This document shows, in pieces, positions 36,355 to 46,033 of a stretch of 64,000 bases of DNA. The stretch is from contig NZ_BSDJ01000008.1 in assembly GCF_027925525.1 (NCBI RefSeq), positions 186,001 to 250,000 of the forward strand. Direction: 5' to 3'. The notes under the pieces are model-generated. The model worked only from the letters and a program-made list of their open reading frames with translations. It was not told where the DNA came from and ran no database searches. Each line of letters opens with the position of its first letter. Positions within the stretch are counted from its first letter, which is position 1. Source of the stretch: Paenibacillus tyrphae (GTDB taxonomy: Bacteria; Bacillota; Bacilli; Paenibacillales; NBRC-103111). The translations under genes were made by a program, and so were the position numbers.

Positions 36355-36732
36355 TTAATCCAGTGCTCTCGACAACTCTTCGCTAACCGCCACCAAATCG
36401 TTTGGTTCGCTTTCATTCAAAATGATACGGGCCTGCTCAATCTCCAACCGCAGCACGCGAATTTGTTCCATAGGCTTCTTGACGTAGTGAATGTATTCGA
36501 CGGCCAGATGATGGTCCGGCTTTTTGCCAGCAAATAACCGTCGGAATGCTGACATCATTTGATAGCTTCGTTCTTCCATCATCCGCTTTTTTTCGTATCG
36601 TTCGACGGCTTGCTCAAGCTCGGCTAGCTGCTCTTCCTTACGGGAGATATACGCTTCGAGAAAAGGATACACTTCCGCCGCTTTCCGCTGGTTCATCCTT
36701 ACCGAACTTCCTGACGGCACAGCATTCAACAT
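36355..36732 (-). CDS. Small coiled-coil protein of unknown function
   Basis: 125 residues, AGGTGAGG upstream of ATG 36732. Residues about 30-60 (EAYISRKEEQLAELEQAVERYEKKRMMEE) and 85-105 are strongly helical with heptad leucines, so a coiled coil is likely. The C-terminus has LRLEIEQARIILNESEPNDLVAVSEEL. No signal, membrane segment or catalytic motif. I do not recognise the family. Confidence 0.6.
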   Translation of the reverse strand: MLNAVPSGSSVRMNQRKAAEVYPFLEAYISRKEEQLAELEQAVERYEKKRMMEERSYQMMSAFRRLFAGKKPDHHLAVEYIHYVKKPMEQIRVLRLEIEQARIILNESEPNDLVAVSEELSRALD

Positions 36733-36898
36733 GAAACCTCACCTATCCCATGATGTCAGATATGATTACATTGTTAGTATCAGTTTACACCAAAATCCCC
36801 GCTTTGAAAATAACGAATTTCATTCGAACTTCCATCAAGCGAAAAGAGGAAGCCTCGAAATTTCACTCGGGCCTCCTCCTTGGATCTGCTTATGTCTC

Positions 36899-37045
36899 CT
36901 ATTGTCTTGCCGATTCGCTGGCGCTCTCGCTCGGGTTGTTTTGAGCCGCCTGCTTCACGTTATTAGCTACAACCTCTTCGGAAAATTCCGTATCGGTCTT
37001 CAGGTTTTTATTTAGATTTAAATTTTGATTTTTATTTTTAGCCAT
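36899..37045 (-). CDS. 48-residue small protein, possibly gamma-type SASP-like
   Basis: Below normal ORF length limits but preceded by GGGGAGGTGA seven bases before ATG 37045. The peptide is hydrophilic and rich in Asn, Gln, Glu and Ser: it opens MAKNKNQNLNLNKN and contains TDTEFSEEVVANNVKQ. The pattern EF-(S/A)-x-E followed by V-K-Q resembles the repeat of gamma-type small acid-soluble spore proteins, but there is only one repeat, so this is tentative. A weak leftward hairpin at about 36851-36881 may be its terminator. Confidence 0.55.
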   Translation of the reverse strand: MAKNKNQNLNLNKNLKTDTEFSEEVVANNVKQAAQNNPSESASESARQ

Positions 37046-37109
37046 CGCTATCACCTCCCCTGATACCCTTTATTATGGATTTCAAGAAGGGACGTTATGC
37101 TTAGAAAAT

Positions 37110-37763
37110 TTAAAACAGCAGTTCATTTTTTAATTGGTTCCAGAGCGTTTCGTTAATTTTTCCGTCGCCCTTTTTCACCACGAAGACATTCAACGTTTTT
37201 TTGCCCCACTCTTTGTACACCTGATCCTTCGTCTCGAAATATAAGTCGATCCGGTTGCCCTTGATGGCACCGCCTGTATCCGCGACAATCCCGTAGCCGT
37301 AGCCGGGAATGTACAACACCGTTCCGATCGGAAACACCTTCGGATCTGCGGCGATTGTGGAGAACGCTTCGACGTCCCGGGTAACCTTCATGCCGGAAAA
37401 CGTGACTCCGTATTCGGGATGTCCCGGGTTTTTGCCAGTCGACTCCCGTCCGGCATAGTATCCGGTTGCCGTCACCTCGACGGCTTTATAGTTGGATAAA
37501 TCTTGTCCCTTGTGAGGGAACAGCTTGTAATTCATCGTTCGGCGGCTGCTTGCTGCGGATACGGGCTGAGATTCAGGTTGCTTAACCTCCGGCTTGCTCA
37601 CACCGGACGAATGCAAGGATACGGGCAAAGCTGCGATCTCCAGCTCAGTGTTCGGCGCAATAGACCGTTTGTAATCCTGTTGTCTTTCAAACCATATCAA
37701 GAAGGACAGCATCAGCACGATGAACAAAATCCATTTGGCATGGCTTGCGGTTTTTGGTAGCAT
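37110..37763 (-). CDS. Membrane-anchored 3D domain protein (YuiC-like)
   Basis: 217 residues. One N-terminal membrane segment (about 10-25) is followed by a linker and a C-terminal double-psi barrel with the three conserved Asp residues of the 3D domain, seen around [19 protein letters not shown] and GNRIDLYF. 3D proteins of Bacillales are related to MltA-type lytic transglycosylases and act on peptidoglycan. GGGGAGG lies unusually far (about 14 bases) upstream of ATG 37763. Confidence 0.87.
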   Translation of the reverse strand: MLPKTASHAKWILFIVLMLSFLIWFERQQDYKRSIAPNTELEIAALPVSLHSSGVSKPEVKQPESQPVSAASSRRTMNYKLFPHKGQDLSNYKAVEVTATGYYAGRESTGKNPGHPEYGVTFSGMKVTRDVEAFSTIAADPKVFPIGTVLYIPGYGYGIVADTGGAIKGNRIDLYFETKDQVYKEWGKKTLNVFVVKKGDGKINETLWNQLKNELLF

Positions 37764-37862
37764 AAGCTTGGTTTAAACCTCCCCTTATTAGAAGAGGCTC
37801 TCCAACATTCGCAAGATCTATACACAGTCTCCGGGATTCGCAGCTTCCCTTGGTCCAATGCA

Positions 37863-37899
37863 AAGAGCCTGCCCCCTTCACAACAAGGAGCAGGCTCTT
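37863..37899 (-). terminator. Terminator of thrS
   Basis: AAGAGCCTGC and GCAGGCTCTT form a perfect 10-bp stem 26 bases past the thrS stop. The T-run is short. Confidence 0.65.
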
Positions 37900-37924
37900 C
37901 TGCCAAATCATATCATATAGCCGG

Positions 37925-39862
37925 TTACACTTGTTTGGTCCGAATGTCTTCCCGGATCAGCTCGATGACGCTATCTACGCTGTGTGCACCGAGGTCGCCT
38001 TGACCGCGCTTGCGAACGGAAGCGCCGGACGCTTGCACCTCATTTTCGCCGACAACGAGCATGTACGGAATTTTCTCAAGCTGCGCTTCGCGAATTTTGT
38101 ATCCGAGCTTCTCGTTGCGCAGATCGGCTTCGACCCGGATACCAGCGTTTTGCAGCTTCGCTTCGACTTCTTTGGCGTACTCGTCGAAGTTGCCGGATAC
38201 CGGAAGCACCTTCGCCTGGACCGGACACAGCCATGTCGGCAGCGCTCCGGCAAAGTTCTCAAGCAGGAAAGCGGTCATCCGTTCCATGGTCGAAATAATG
38301 CCACGGTGAATGACGACCGGACGATGCTTCTGGCCGTCGGCTCCGACGTATTCCAATTGGAAGCGCTCCGGCAGCAGGAAGTCGAGCTGTGCGGTCGACA
38401 GCGTCTCTTCTTTCTTGAGCGCGGTCTTAATCTGAACGTCCAGCTTCGGACCGTAGAAGGCCGCCTCGCCTTCCGCCTCGAAGAACGGCAGGCCGAGCTC
38501 CTCGACCACCTCGCGAAGCATCCGCTGCGACATTTCCCACATTTCATCGTTTTGGAAATATTTCTCCGTATCCTTCGGATCGCGGTACGACAGACGGAAG
38601 CGGTATTCCTTGATGCCAAAGTCCTCGTAGACTTGACGGATCAGGTTGACGACGCGGGCAAACTCTTCCTTGATTTGATCCGGGCGGCAGAAAATATGTG
38701 CGTCATTGAGCGTCATCGCCCGGACGCGGTGAAGACCAGTAAGCGCTCCGGACATCTCGTAGCGGTGCATGGTGCCGAGCTCGGCGATCCGCACCGGCAG
38801 GTCGCGGTAGCTGCGCATGTCGCTCTTGTACACCATCATATGGTGCGGACAGTTCATCGGGCGCAGAACAAGCTCCTCATTGTCCAATTCCATCTTAGGG
38901 AACATGTCTTCCTGATAATGCTCCCAGTGACCGCTCGTTTTATACAATTCCACGTTGGCAAGCACCGGCGTGTACACGTGCTGGTAGCCGAGACGCTCTT
39001 CCAGATCGACGATATAACGCTCCAGGGTGCGGCGTACTTTGGCACCGTGCGGCAGCCAGATCGGAAGTCCTTGGCCGACTTCGCTGGAGAAGGTGAACAT
39101 TTTCAGCTCTTTGCCGAGCTTGCGGTGGTCGCGTTTTTTTGCTTCCTCCAGCAGGTGCAAATGCTCGTCCAGCTCCGATTTTTTCGGGAACGCCGTGCCG
39201 TAGATGCGCTGCAGCATTTTGTTCTTCGAATCGCCGCGCCAGTAAGCGCCCGCTACGCTAAGCAGCTTGAACGCTTTGATCCGTCCGGTGGACGGCAGGT
39301 GCGGCCCGCGGCACAGGTCGAAAAACTCGCCTTGGTCATAAATCGTAATGACCGAATCTTCCGGAAGGTCGCGGATCAGCTCCAGCTTAAGCGGATCCTC
39401 CAGCTCGCCGAAAATGCTCAGCGCTTCCTCGCGGCTGACTACCCGGCGGCGGATCGGCAAGTTTTCCTGAACGATGCGTTCCATTTCTTTTTCGATTTTG
39501 CTAAGATCTTCCGGAGTAATCGACGTTTCCATATCGATATCGTAGTAGAACCCGTCTTCGATCACCGGTCCGATACCGAGCTTGACGCTTTTGTTGCCAT
39601 ACAGCCGTTTGATCGCCTGCGCCATCAAATGCGCCGTGCTGTGACGGTATACCTCCAGGCCTTCTTCGCTATCCAGCGTAACGATTTGCAGCGCGGCGTC
39701 TTCTTCCAGCGGCGTGCCCAAATCGACGAGTTTTCCGTTGAGTTTGCCTACGACGGCATTTTTTTTCAGACCCGAGCTGATCGAGCCTGCCACCTCTTCC
39801 AGCGTTGTTCCCTGCGGGTACTCCTTCACCGCTCCGTCGGGAAAAGTTACTTTTACAGCCAT
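37925..39862 (-). CDS. thrS: Threonyl-tRNA synthetase
   Basis: 645 residues from ATG 39862, eight bases after GGAGG; a TTG at 39877 overlaps that site. Domains in order: TGS ([22 protein letters not shown]), the editing domain with the [14 protein letters not shown] zinc-type motif, class II catalytic motifs ([19 protein letters not shown] as motif 2; zinc ligands in [12 protein letters not shown]), and a C-terminal anticodon-binding domain ([13 protein letters not shown]). Full length. Preceded by a T-box leader and by ytxC, as in Bacillus subtilis. Confidence 0.98.
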   Translation of the reverse strand: MAVKVTFPDGAVKEYPQGTTLEEVAGSISSGLKKNAVVGKLNGKLVDLGTPLEEDAALQIVTLDSEEGLEVYRHSTAHLMAQAIKRLYGNKSVKLGIGPVIEDGFYYDIDMETSITPEDLSKIEKEMERIVQENLPIRRRVVSREEALSIFGELEDPLKLELIRDLPEDSVITIYDQGEFFDLCRGPHLPSTGRIKAFKLLSVAGAYWRGDSKNKMLQRIYGTAFPKKSELDEHLHLLEEAKKRDHRKLGKELKMFTFSSEVGQGLPIWLPHGAKVRRTLERYIVDLEERLGYQHVYTPVLANVELYKTSGHWEHYQEDMFPKMELDNEELVLRPMNCPHHMMVYKSDMRSYRDLPVRIAELGTMHRYEMSGALTGLHRVRAMTLNDAHIFCRPDQIKEEFARVVNLIRQVYEDFGIKEYRFRLSYRDPKDTEKYFQNDEMWEMSQRMLREVVEELGLPFFEAEGEAAFYGPKLDVQIKTALKKEETLSTAQLDFLLPERFQLEYVGADGQKHRPVVIHRGIISTMERMTAFLLENFAGALPTWLCPVQAKVLPVSGNFDEYAKEVEAKLQNAGIRVEADLRNEKLGYKIREAQLEKIPYMLVVGENEVQASGASVRKRGQGDLGAHSVDSVIELIREDIRTKQV

Positions 39863-39894
39863 GTCCACTACCTCCAAATAATTGTAGAAAATAC

Positions 39895-40197
39895 AAAAAG
39901 CGTATCATCCCGAAAGGGACGAGTACGCTTAGCTCGTGGTTCCACCCTAATTCAATCCGCAGCTCATCAGTTGAACAAAAAGAACATGCTGCGAATCCTC
40001 AATTCATTCGGTAACGGGAATGATCCGGCGATTTATACTACGCGTCTCCGCCCGCTGATCTAGTCAGGCCAGAGCGACGTTTCCAAATCACGGCTACAAA
40101 GGGGTAACCGATTGACGTTCGCTGAAGGGGATTGCAGCCGGATGTCCCCTCTCTCTGAACAGCACTTCAACCGATCGTGTCTTCGATCCTTGCCTTA
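39895..40197 (-). promoter_or_regulatory. T-box riboswitch leader of thrS
   Basis: Read leftward, the conserved T-box AGGGTGGAACCACG is at 39947-39934. The following terminator stem AAGCGTACTCGTCCC...GGGATGATACGCTT (39930-39898) ends in a T-run. About 300 bases of upstream leader can form Stem I, including AGGGGA/TCCCCT with an AG-rich bulge. Uncharged tRNA-Thr is the expected ligand. I could not fix the specifier triplet by eye. Confidence 0.92.
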
Positions 40198-41127
40198 TCC
40201 CTTATTATATTCAGCCGCTGTTGAGCGGTCAAGGTTTTGGCATAGCCGGCAGTAGCCGCACAGCTCCACGCGATTCTCGAAAATTTGCCGGATCGTCTTG
40301 ATCACCTGCAAATCCGGCTCGCGGGTGTGGATATAAATCTGCTGCGGAGATACCGTAATCAGCGTGCTGACAATCATATCCTCGAAATTCATATCCTTCT
40401 CGAGCGTTTCTACCGTCACGACGGCATCCGCATCGTTCGTTTCGATCTTCTCCAGATGCTCGCCAAGCAGCATAAACTCATTGCCGCCTTTGTGAATAAG
40501 GTGAACGAACGGAATTTTCGCTTCCTGAATATAGACGAAATATTGCAGCAGGGAAATGAATTCGCGATACTGCCGGTCCATGACGAATTCGTCGACGGCA
40601 TATTCGACAACTTCGCGGAGCTCGTTCAAGTAATCCGGCGCCCGGAAACGCAGAAAGCCGTCCAAATTCAGCTCCGTATGCTCTTCGATGTATTCGGTAA
40701 GCAGGGCGGTCAGCTTGTTTTTCCGCCGCAAGTACGCTTCATTCTTGTCCGATTTGACCGCCGCCGAATCGTCCCGCTCTCCCAACATTTGGCTGCAATA
40801 GCCCAAGATGCTGTCCGTCTCCTCGTCCTGCTTGTAATGAAACTCATGACGGATCATATGACGCAGCAGACGCTGCTCTTCTTCAGCCAATAAATAGTCC
40901 GCCACGGCGCCGGCTGCCGCTTCATATAGCGCGTGACCGTCGGCCTGCAATTGAAAAGCCGGCATATCCGCGCTCACTTCGACTCGCTGCAGACCATTCC
41001 GCCGGTCCAGAACGATCCGGATCTTGTTCTCCTTATGTAGCCGTTCGCCGAAAAGCTCGACAAGACGCAAAAGCCGGTCAGCCTGAGCTTCGGAGCGTTT
41101 CACCATTACGATCGTCAACAGCTTCAT
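40195..41127 (-). CDS. ytxC: Sporulation protein YtxC-like
   Basis: 310 residues, soluble, mixed alpha/beta with no signal. Length, the central NLDGFLRFRAPDYLNELREVVEYAVDEFV segment and the C-terminal ENRVELCGYCRLC fit the YtxC family of spore formers, found upstream of thrS in Bacillus. The role in sporulation is not defined. AAAGGAG is about 14 bases upstream of ATG 41127, so the real start could be ATG 41106. The thrS promoter lies inside its 3' end. Confidence 0.8.
   Translation of the reverse strand: MKLLTIVMVKRSEAQADRLLRLVELFGERLHKENKIRIVLDRRNGLQRVEVSADMPAFQLQADGHALYEAAAGAVADYLLAEEEQRLLRHMIRHEFHYKQDEETDSILGYCSQMLGERDDSAAVKSDKNEAYLRRKNKLTALLTEYIEEHTELNLDGFLRFRAPDYLNELREVVEYAVDEFVMDRQYREFISLLQYFVYIQEAKIPFVHLIHKGGNEFMLLGEHLEKIETNDADAVVTVETLEKDMNFEDMIVSTLITVSPQQIYIHTREPDLQVIKTIRQIFENRVELCGYCRLCQNLDRSTAAEYNKG
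40204..40232 (-). promoter_or_regulatory. thrS promoter, inside the 3' end of ytxC
   Basis: Read leftward: TTGACC at 40232-40227, 17 bases, TATAAT at 40209-40204. The start would fall at about the ytxC stop codon, giving the T-box leader its 5' end. Confidence 0.75.
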
Positions 41128-41270
41128 CCAGGGTCACACTCTCCTTTCGGGCCTTACGATTCCTTTAAAGTATATGGCTGGACCTTCGCAGATATACAAA
41201 GTACAGACACCCGCGATGTAGCAATAACTGTGAGCAGAACTCATCTGAAGTCTTCTTTTTTCGATACCAA

Positions 41271-41300
41271 TTGTATTATTTTACACATTTGTGATACAAT
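41271..41300 (+). promoter_or_regulatory. Candidate promoter of the L,D-transpeptidase gene
   Basis: TTGTAT at 41271-41276, 18 bases, TACAAT at 41295-41300; 39 bases before the start codon. Confidence 0.6.
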
Positions 41301-41339
41301 ACGTATCAAAGACAAAAATACGATCCTGGGAGGTTTGCT

Positions 41340-42866
41340 ATGCAGCATCTTCGCCAAAGGTTCAAATCGCCGGCCGCGGACAAGCTGGTTCGTCTGCACA
41401 AAAATATTTACCTTAACCGCAGCGACCCCAAGTATCACGAAAAGGTGATCACGTATCTCGACCCGCACTCTCCCGAAGCGCATTACAAGTTGGGACAATA
41501 TTTCGAGAACAACGGCAATATCGGCAAAGCGCTGAAGCATTATAAAGAAGCGATGAGCACCTACCCTTCGCCGTATTATTTTCCCGCGTCCGGATCAATC
41601 CGGCGGCTGACGAAGGAGAAAGCTCCTGCCAGCGCCGGACCGCAAGCCGCCTCGGGCACAATTGCGACGCGTACCAAAAGAAAAGGCGCTGCCGCCGGCC
41701 TAAAAATGCTGCTGTTGGTGCTCCTGTTCATCAACCTCCTGCTGCTTGCGCTGTTATACGGACCCACCGCCGTTTCGAAGGTCGTGTCGGCGTTTATACC
41801 TTGGAGCGTCGGGAAAGAAGTCACGTATGAAAGCGTCGAAACCGCTTACGTCCTGCATTTTCCTTACGGAGAGCCGCAGAAAGCTGTAGAGGAGGCACTT
41901 CATAAAAAAGCGCTGCAGCTTGCTAGCGATCATCCGAAGCAAGCGATCGTCCTGTACGGCGTAGCTTCCGGCGTTCGAACCGCCGATAACCAGGCGGTGC
42001 CGCTGAGCGACGAGCAGTTTAAGACCAAGGCGTTTGTCGTGGCAGAATACAACCCGGCCGTCGATCGTTCGGTCAAAATCCGGTTCTTGCAACCGGAATT
42101 CCAAAAGCTCCGGACGACGGCCGGAGCTCAACTGATCCGGACGGCGCTTGAAGCTTACGCTACGGATCATGGATCAGCCCCCTCCTCCGTCGAGCAGCTG
42201 TTTCAGCCTTATCCTAGTAACTATGCCAGCTATATGCCTATAGAAACGATTAGCGGTTCGGCTCATGTCCGAACCGTTTTTGATGGAAGCGGCGGATGGG
42301 TTTACGACGCTCAAGCCCAAGACCCCGCACGCAGGTTTTATCCGAATGTCGCATGGGAGGGTGCATCCGGAACGGCAGCCGCCTCCGCAAACCTACCTTT
42401 CGAACCGGTGACGGTCACGATCGACAAAAGCGCTCACTCGCTCCGTCTGAACGCCGGACCGGTGGTGCTCGCAGAGCTTCCGGTCGGATTGGGCGCCGAC
42501 GGCCGAACTCCCGACGGCACCTTGACCGTCCTGGAGCGGGTCCGCGAGCCTCAAGGGAGCCGCCCGGGGGTATACGGTACCGCCGCCTTGGGGATGGGCG
42601 AAATCGCCATCCACGGCACCGCCGACGCAGCATCGATCGGCGCAAACCGGTCGCTCGGCTGCATCCGCCTGAGCAACGAGGCGATGTCCGCCCTGTACCC
42701 GCTCGTGCCGCGGGGCGCGCGGGTCGTCATCGGCAGCGGAGGGACGGGCGGAAGCGGCGGCGCCCCGATTCTGGTCCAGCCGGAGCTGCTGCTTCCGGGC
42801 AAGGGCGGCTTAGGCCGGGAGGCTGAGGAAACGGCCAAGCACCGTGTCTTTCAGTGGTTAGGCTAA
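41340..42866 (+). CDS. L,D-transpeptidase (YkuD) with cytosolic TPR-like domain
   Basis: 508 residues, GGGAGG six bases before ATG 41340. Residues 46-79 (EAHYKLGQYFENNGNIGKALKHYKEAM) form a TPR unit on the cytosolic side; a transmembrane segment follows at 121-141; the outside part ends in a YkuD domain with the catalytic HGTADAASIGANRSLGCIR (His425, Cys441). YkuD enzymes form 3-3 cross-links or attach proteins to peptidoglycan and are often spore or stationary-phase enzymes. A TPR on the inner face is an unusual addition and suggests recruitment to a cytosolic partner. The last 60 residues are Gly-rich. Confidence 0.9.
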   Translation: MQHLRQRFKSPAADKLVRLHKNIYLNRSDPKYHEKVITYLDPHSPEAHYKLGQYFENNGNIGKALKHYKEAMSTYPSPYYFPASGSIRRLTKEKAPASAGPQAASGTIATRTKRKGAAAGLKMLLLVLLFINLLLLALLYGPTAVSKVVSAFIPWSVGKEVTYESVETAYVLHFPYGEPQKAVEEALHKKALQLASDHPKQAIVLYGVASGVRTADNQAVPLSDEQFKTKAFVVAEYNPAVDRSVKIRFLQPEFQKLRTTAGAQLIRTALEAYATDHGSAPSSVEQLFQPYPSNYASYMPIETISGSAHVRTVFDGSGGWVYDAQAQDPARRFYPNVAWEGASGTAAASANLPFEPVTVTIDKSAHSLRLNAGPVVLAELPVGLGADGRTPDGTLTVLERVREPQGSRPGVYGTAALGMGEIAIHGTADAASIGANRSLGCIRLSNEAMSALYPLVPRGARVVIGSGGTGGSGGAPILVQPELLLPGKGGLGREAEETAKHRVFQWLG

Positions 42867-42898
42867 GCGTCGGAGCGAGCGCACATAAACATACGCAA

Positions 42899-42947
42899 AA
42901 AGACGCCTGCCTTCGAGCCCGGGGTGGTTCGAAGAACAAGCGTCTTT
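42899..42947. terminator. Bidirectional terminator between the L,D-transpeptidase and mqnC genes
   Basis: AAAGACGC (42899-42906) pairs with GCGTCTTT (42940-42947), with an inner TTCGA/TCGAA stem. Serves two convergent genes. Confidence 0.75.
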
Positions 42948-42956
42948 AATTTTGTG

Positions 42957-44096
42957 CTAATTTTGCATAATGAAGTCTTTATGCACCTGAACCGTCTCGT
43001 CGTCGAAGCGGCGCAAAATCTCATAGCGCGTATTGCGCTGCGCAGGAATTTTGCCTGCTTCCCGGATAAGCTGCAGCGTCGAACCGATGTTCACTTTGTG
43101 CGTCGTTCCTGCCGCGGATACAACGTTCTCTTCGATCATCGTCGAGCCGAAATCGTTGCAGCCGTAGTGTAGCGACAGCTTGCCAACCTCCGGTCCCATC
43201 GTCACCCAAGACGATTGGAAGTTCTTAATGTTGTCGAGCATAATGCGGCTGATCGCGACGTTTTTAAGGTAATCTTGTGGCCCCAGCTTCTCCGCCTTCA
43301 GATTCGTGTTGTCCGGTTGGAACGTCCAAGAGATGAACGCCAGGAAGCCCGGCGTATTGTAGCCGTTCGCGATGCACTCGTCCTGTGCGTCACGGATGCG
43401 AAGCAGATGCAGCGCGCGTTCCTCCATCGTTTCGCCGAAGCCGATCACCATCGTCCCGGTCGTGTGCATACCGACTTTGTGGGCCGTTTGCATGACATCC
43501 ATCCAGTCGCGCCACGAGCCTTTTAGACGGCTGATTTTGCGGCGTGTGCGGTCGTCGAGAATTTCCGCGCCGCCTCCTGGCAGCGAATCCAGTCCGGCTT
43601 CGTGAATGGCCCGGATCACTTCCTCCAGAGACAGGCCGTCCGATACCTCTTTCATTTTCATAATCTCAGCCGGGGAGAACGAGTGCATCGTAATGTTCGG
43701 GAACCGCTTCTTGATTTCCTTCAGCAGATCGGTGTAATAGCTGAAAGGCAGGTTCGGGTTCGTGCCTCCCTGCATCAAAATTTCGGTTCCTGCGACGTCG
43801 ATCGTTTCCTGGATCTTTTGAAAAATAACCTCGTCCGGCAGCACATAGCCTTCTGCCGAGCCCGGTGCGCGGTAGAAGGCGCAAAAACGGCAGTACACAT
43901 CGCAAATATTCGTATAATTGACATTCCGACCGATCACGAAGGTCGTAACCGGCTCCGGATGATGCCGCAGCATAATTTGGTTGGCCACATGGCCCATTTT
44001 TTCGATTTGGTCCGATTCGTAGAGCGCCATACAGTCTTCCAGACTGATCCGGTTGCCGGCCAGCGCGCTATCCAATATCCGGTCGATGGAACTCAT
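42957..44096 (-). CDS. mqnC: Cyclic dehypoxanthinyl futalosine synthase (radical SAM)
   Basis: 379 residues from ATG 44096, nine bases after AAAGGAG; ATG 44105 touches that site. The radical-SAM cluster motif is CDVYCRFC (Cys65, Cys69, Cys72), and QGGTNPNLPFSYYTDLL and HSFSPAEI are typical of MqnC. The enzyme cyclises dehypoxanthine futalosine in the futalosine route to menaquinone. No other mqn gene is in the window. The gene stands alone between terminators. Confidence 0.93.
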   Translation of the reverse strand: MSSIDRILDSALAGNRISLEDCMALYESDQIEKMGHVANQIMLRHHPEPVTTFVIGRNVNYTNICDVYCRFCAFYRAPGSAEGYVLPDEVIFQKIQETIDVAGTEILMQGGTNPNLPFSYYTDLLKEIKKRFPNITMHSFSPAEIMKMKEVSDGLSLEEVIRAIHEAGLDSLPGGGAEILDDRTRRKISRLKGSWRDWMDVMQTAHKVGMHTTGTMVIGFGETMEERALHLLRIRDAQDECIANGYNTPGFLAFISWTFQPDNTNLKAEKLGPQDYLKNVAISRIMLDNIKNFQSSWVTMGPEVGKLSLHYGCNDFGSTMIEENVVSAAGTTHKVNIGSTLQLIREAGKIPAQRNTRYEILRRFDDETVQVHKDFIMQN

Positions 44097-44231
44097 CGCT
44101 TTCATCTCCTTTATGCTTTCATCCTACCATAAAATACTCCGCTCCTGCCATACTAAAAGACCGCCATTTTCCTTGGGGCGGAAAGCGGCGGCCGTTTTTG
44201 TGACCAATTTGTGATCATCGGCACAAAGCCT

Positions 44232-45605
44232 TCAAGCGGGATGCATATGCCGGTGCCCTACGATTTTTTCTTTGACCAATTGGAGCTGCTGTACCCGTTC
44301 CTGATCGGTCACCAGCGGCTGCGGACGGGCAAAATAAAAGCCTTGCACCATATGCACCTGCATCTCGCAAAGCATGCTGAGCTCTTCCGGCCGCTCCACG
44401 CCTTCGGCGATCACTTGGCAGTTCATGTTGTCGGCGAAGTGCAGCAGCGCCTTCAGCAGCGATTGCTTAACGGACATCCGGTCGATTTCGGCGATGACCG
44501 ATCTGTCGATTTTGATAATGTCGGGCACCAGCTCGGAGATCGATTGCAGGCTCGAATAGCCGGCCCCTGCGTCGTCCACGGCAAAGCGGAACCCATGGAC
44601 GCGGCAAGCGTTCATGACGGCCCCTATGTATTGAAAATCCCGAATCGCGTGGCGTTCCGTAATTTCCAGAACGACCTGCGAGGCCGAAATGGCCGGAAAT
44701 TGCTTCAACGTTTCCAGCAGCTGATGGAGGAACAGCGGATGTCCGAGCGAAACGGGCGTCACGTTAATAAACACCTGCTCTTGAATCGCCCGGGACGATA
44801 TTTCCATGAACGCTTTCTTAATGACCAGAAATTCGAAGCTCGATAAAAGATCGGCCTGGTAAGCCATATCGAACAGCTCGGCAGGCGTGTGGAACGGCGA
44901 GTTTTGCGGACCGCGGGTCAAAATTTCCCAGCCGTACAATTCGCCACTGGCCAAATTGAGAATCGGTTGGGCGAGAACGAAAATGTTTTCCTGCTTCAAA
45001 ATGTCCAACAGATGCTCCCGGGTCGGGCAAAAATGCGGCGGCAGCTTCCGCGTCGCAATGCAGCGGGCGTAATGATAGGCCGCTTGTATGCCTGCGGACG
45101 TGTTCTCGAGGTCCGGACCGATAATATAGCATCCGCTTTGCAGCGATACGGGAGCTTGAGCGTCGACATCCGCATGCATGCGCAGCCTGCGCGAAACTTC
45201 TTTTTGCAGCTCCCGCGCCTTGCGCTGCAATTCGTCGAACCCGCAAGCAGCTTGTTCCTTAACGAAAATACCGTAATCGTCGAGCGCAAATTGCCGGACT
45301 CCGATCACGTCTTTGTCCCGGAAGCAGGAGGGCAGCAGTTCCAGGATCGTCTGCCGGATACGACCCTGCAAGGCGCAAAGCCTCGCTTCGGAATAAGTGG
45401 AAAACATATGATGAAAATCTTCCAAGTACAGCAAAATAAGCCCGCACGATTTTCCTTGGCTCCGGTACCGTTTGACCAGCGAGAGCACTGGATTGCGAAA
45501 CGTAAACTCCGGGGGAAAAAAGCGGAGCGCTCTGCTCGGATAAGGCAGCCGGAGTAACATCCGGATTCGTTCTTTCCACTCACCTGAAGCAAATGAAAAC
45601 GTCAT
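44232..45605 (-). CDS. EAL domain protein with degenerate GGDEF-like N-domain (c-di-GMP phosphodiesterase)
   Basis: 457 residues from ATG 45605. The N-terminal half resembles a GGDEF fold (GLILLYLEDFHHMFSTYSEA, GVRQFALDDYGIFV) without the GGDEF motif. The C-terminal EAL domain reads EILTRG in place of EAL, but the metal and catalytic residues are present in FINVTP, VLEITE, VDDAGAGYSSL, IKIDRS and AEGVE. It should hydrolyse cyclic di-GMP. No membrane segment or signal, so cytosolic. Monocistronic. Confidence 0.9.
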   Translation of the reverse strand: MTFSFASGEWKERIRMLLRLPYPSRALRFFPPEFTFRNPVLSLVKRYRSQGKSCGLILLYLEDFHHMFSTYSEARLCALQGRIRQTILELLPSCFRDKDVIGVRQFALDDYGIFVKEQAACGFDELQRKARELQKEVSRRLRMHADVDAQAPVSLQSGCYIIGPDLENTSAGIQAAYHYARCIATRKLPPHFCPTREHLLDILKQENIFVLAQPILNLASGELYGWEILTRGPQNSPFHTPAELFDMAYQADLLSSFEFLVIKKAFMEISSRAIQEQVFINVTPVSLGHPLFLHQLLETLKQFPAISASQVVLEITERHAIRDFQYIGAVMNACRVHGFRFAVDDAGAGYSSLQSISELVPDIIKIDRSVIAEIDRMSVKQSLLKALLHFADNMNCQVIAEGVERPEELSMLCEMQVHMVQGFYFARPQPLVTDQERVQQLQLVKEKIVGHRHMHPA

Positions 45606-45700
45606 AAATTTCCCCCTAACCGGCAGCAACAGCTTGTCCCTTCTATCATATCACGAGTTCGTTATAGTGAATAGGGAGGTATTCCTTTTTTTCACAGAAA

Positions 45701-45727
45701 AGCCGATGATCCCCTGAATCATCGGCT
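45701..45727 (-). terminator. Terminator of the met operon, distal copy
   Basis: AGCCGATGAT and ATCATCGGCT form a perfect 10-bp stem with a 7-base loop. Read leftward it is followed by TTTTCT. It lies about 310 bases past the metC stop, separated from it by the palindromic element and by a second copy of the hairpin. Confidence 0.7.
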
Positions 45728-45774
45728 GAGCTTGTTGCGAAACCTGCTTCAGGTAGAAATTCTCTGCATACGCC

Positions 45775-45947
45775 GGTGGGGTATATCCCTCCAGCCGCTG
45801 CCCTCCCCCAGAAAGTGAAGTAACACTTGGAAGCTTATTCCGATTACTTTCCGGGGACCCCCTATCTACCCGTGAATTTGATTAGACTTTGCGGTATTTT
45901 CACGGGCTTCAAAGGCGGACGTAAACTCTTACGGGATATACCCCACC
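45775..45947. repeat. Palindromic intergenic element (GGTGGGGTAT end), copy 2
   Basis: GGTGGGGTATATCCC at 45775-45789 recurs as an exact reverse complement at 45933-45947. The interior has no ORF. The GGTGGGGTAT terminus and a flanking CTCTATT are shared with the element at 9672-9829, but the interiors differ. It fills most of the 45606-46033 gap. Confidence 0.6.
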
Positions 45948-45995
45948 TCTATTTGTCTGAGTTTTTCTACTTCTAAGGTTTCTCAACACTCTCGA

Positions 45996-46017
45996 CGATG
46001 ATCCCCCTGAATCATCG
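45996..46017 (-). repeat. Gene-proximal copy of the met terminator hairpin
   Basis: CGATGAT, CCCCCTGA loop, ATCATCG. Stem and loop nearly repeat those of 45701-45727 in the same orientation; no leftward T-run follows. Confidence 0.6.
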
Positions 46018-46033
46018 GCTTTTCTTCCTTCTC

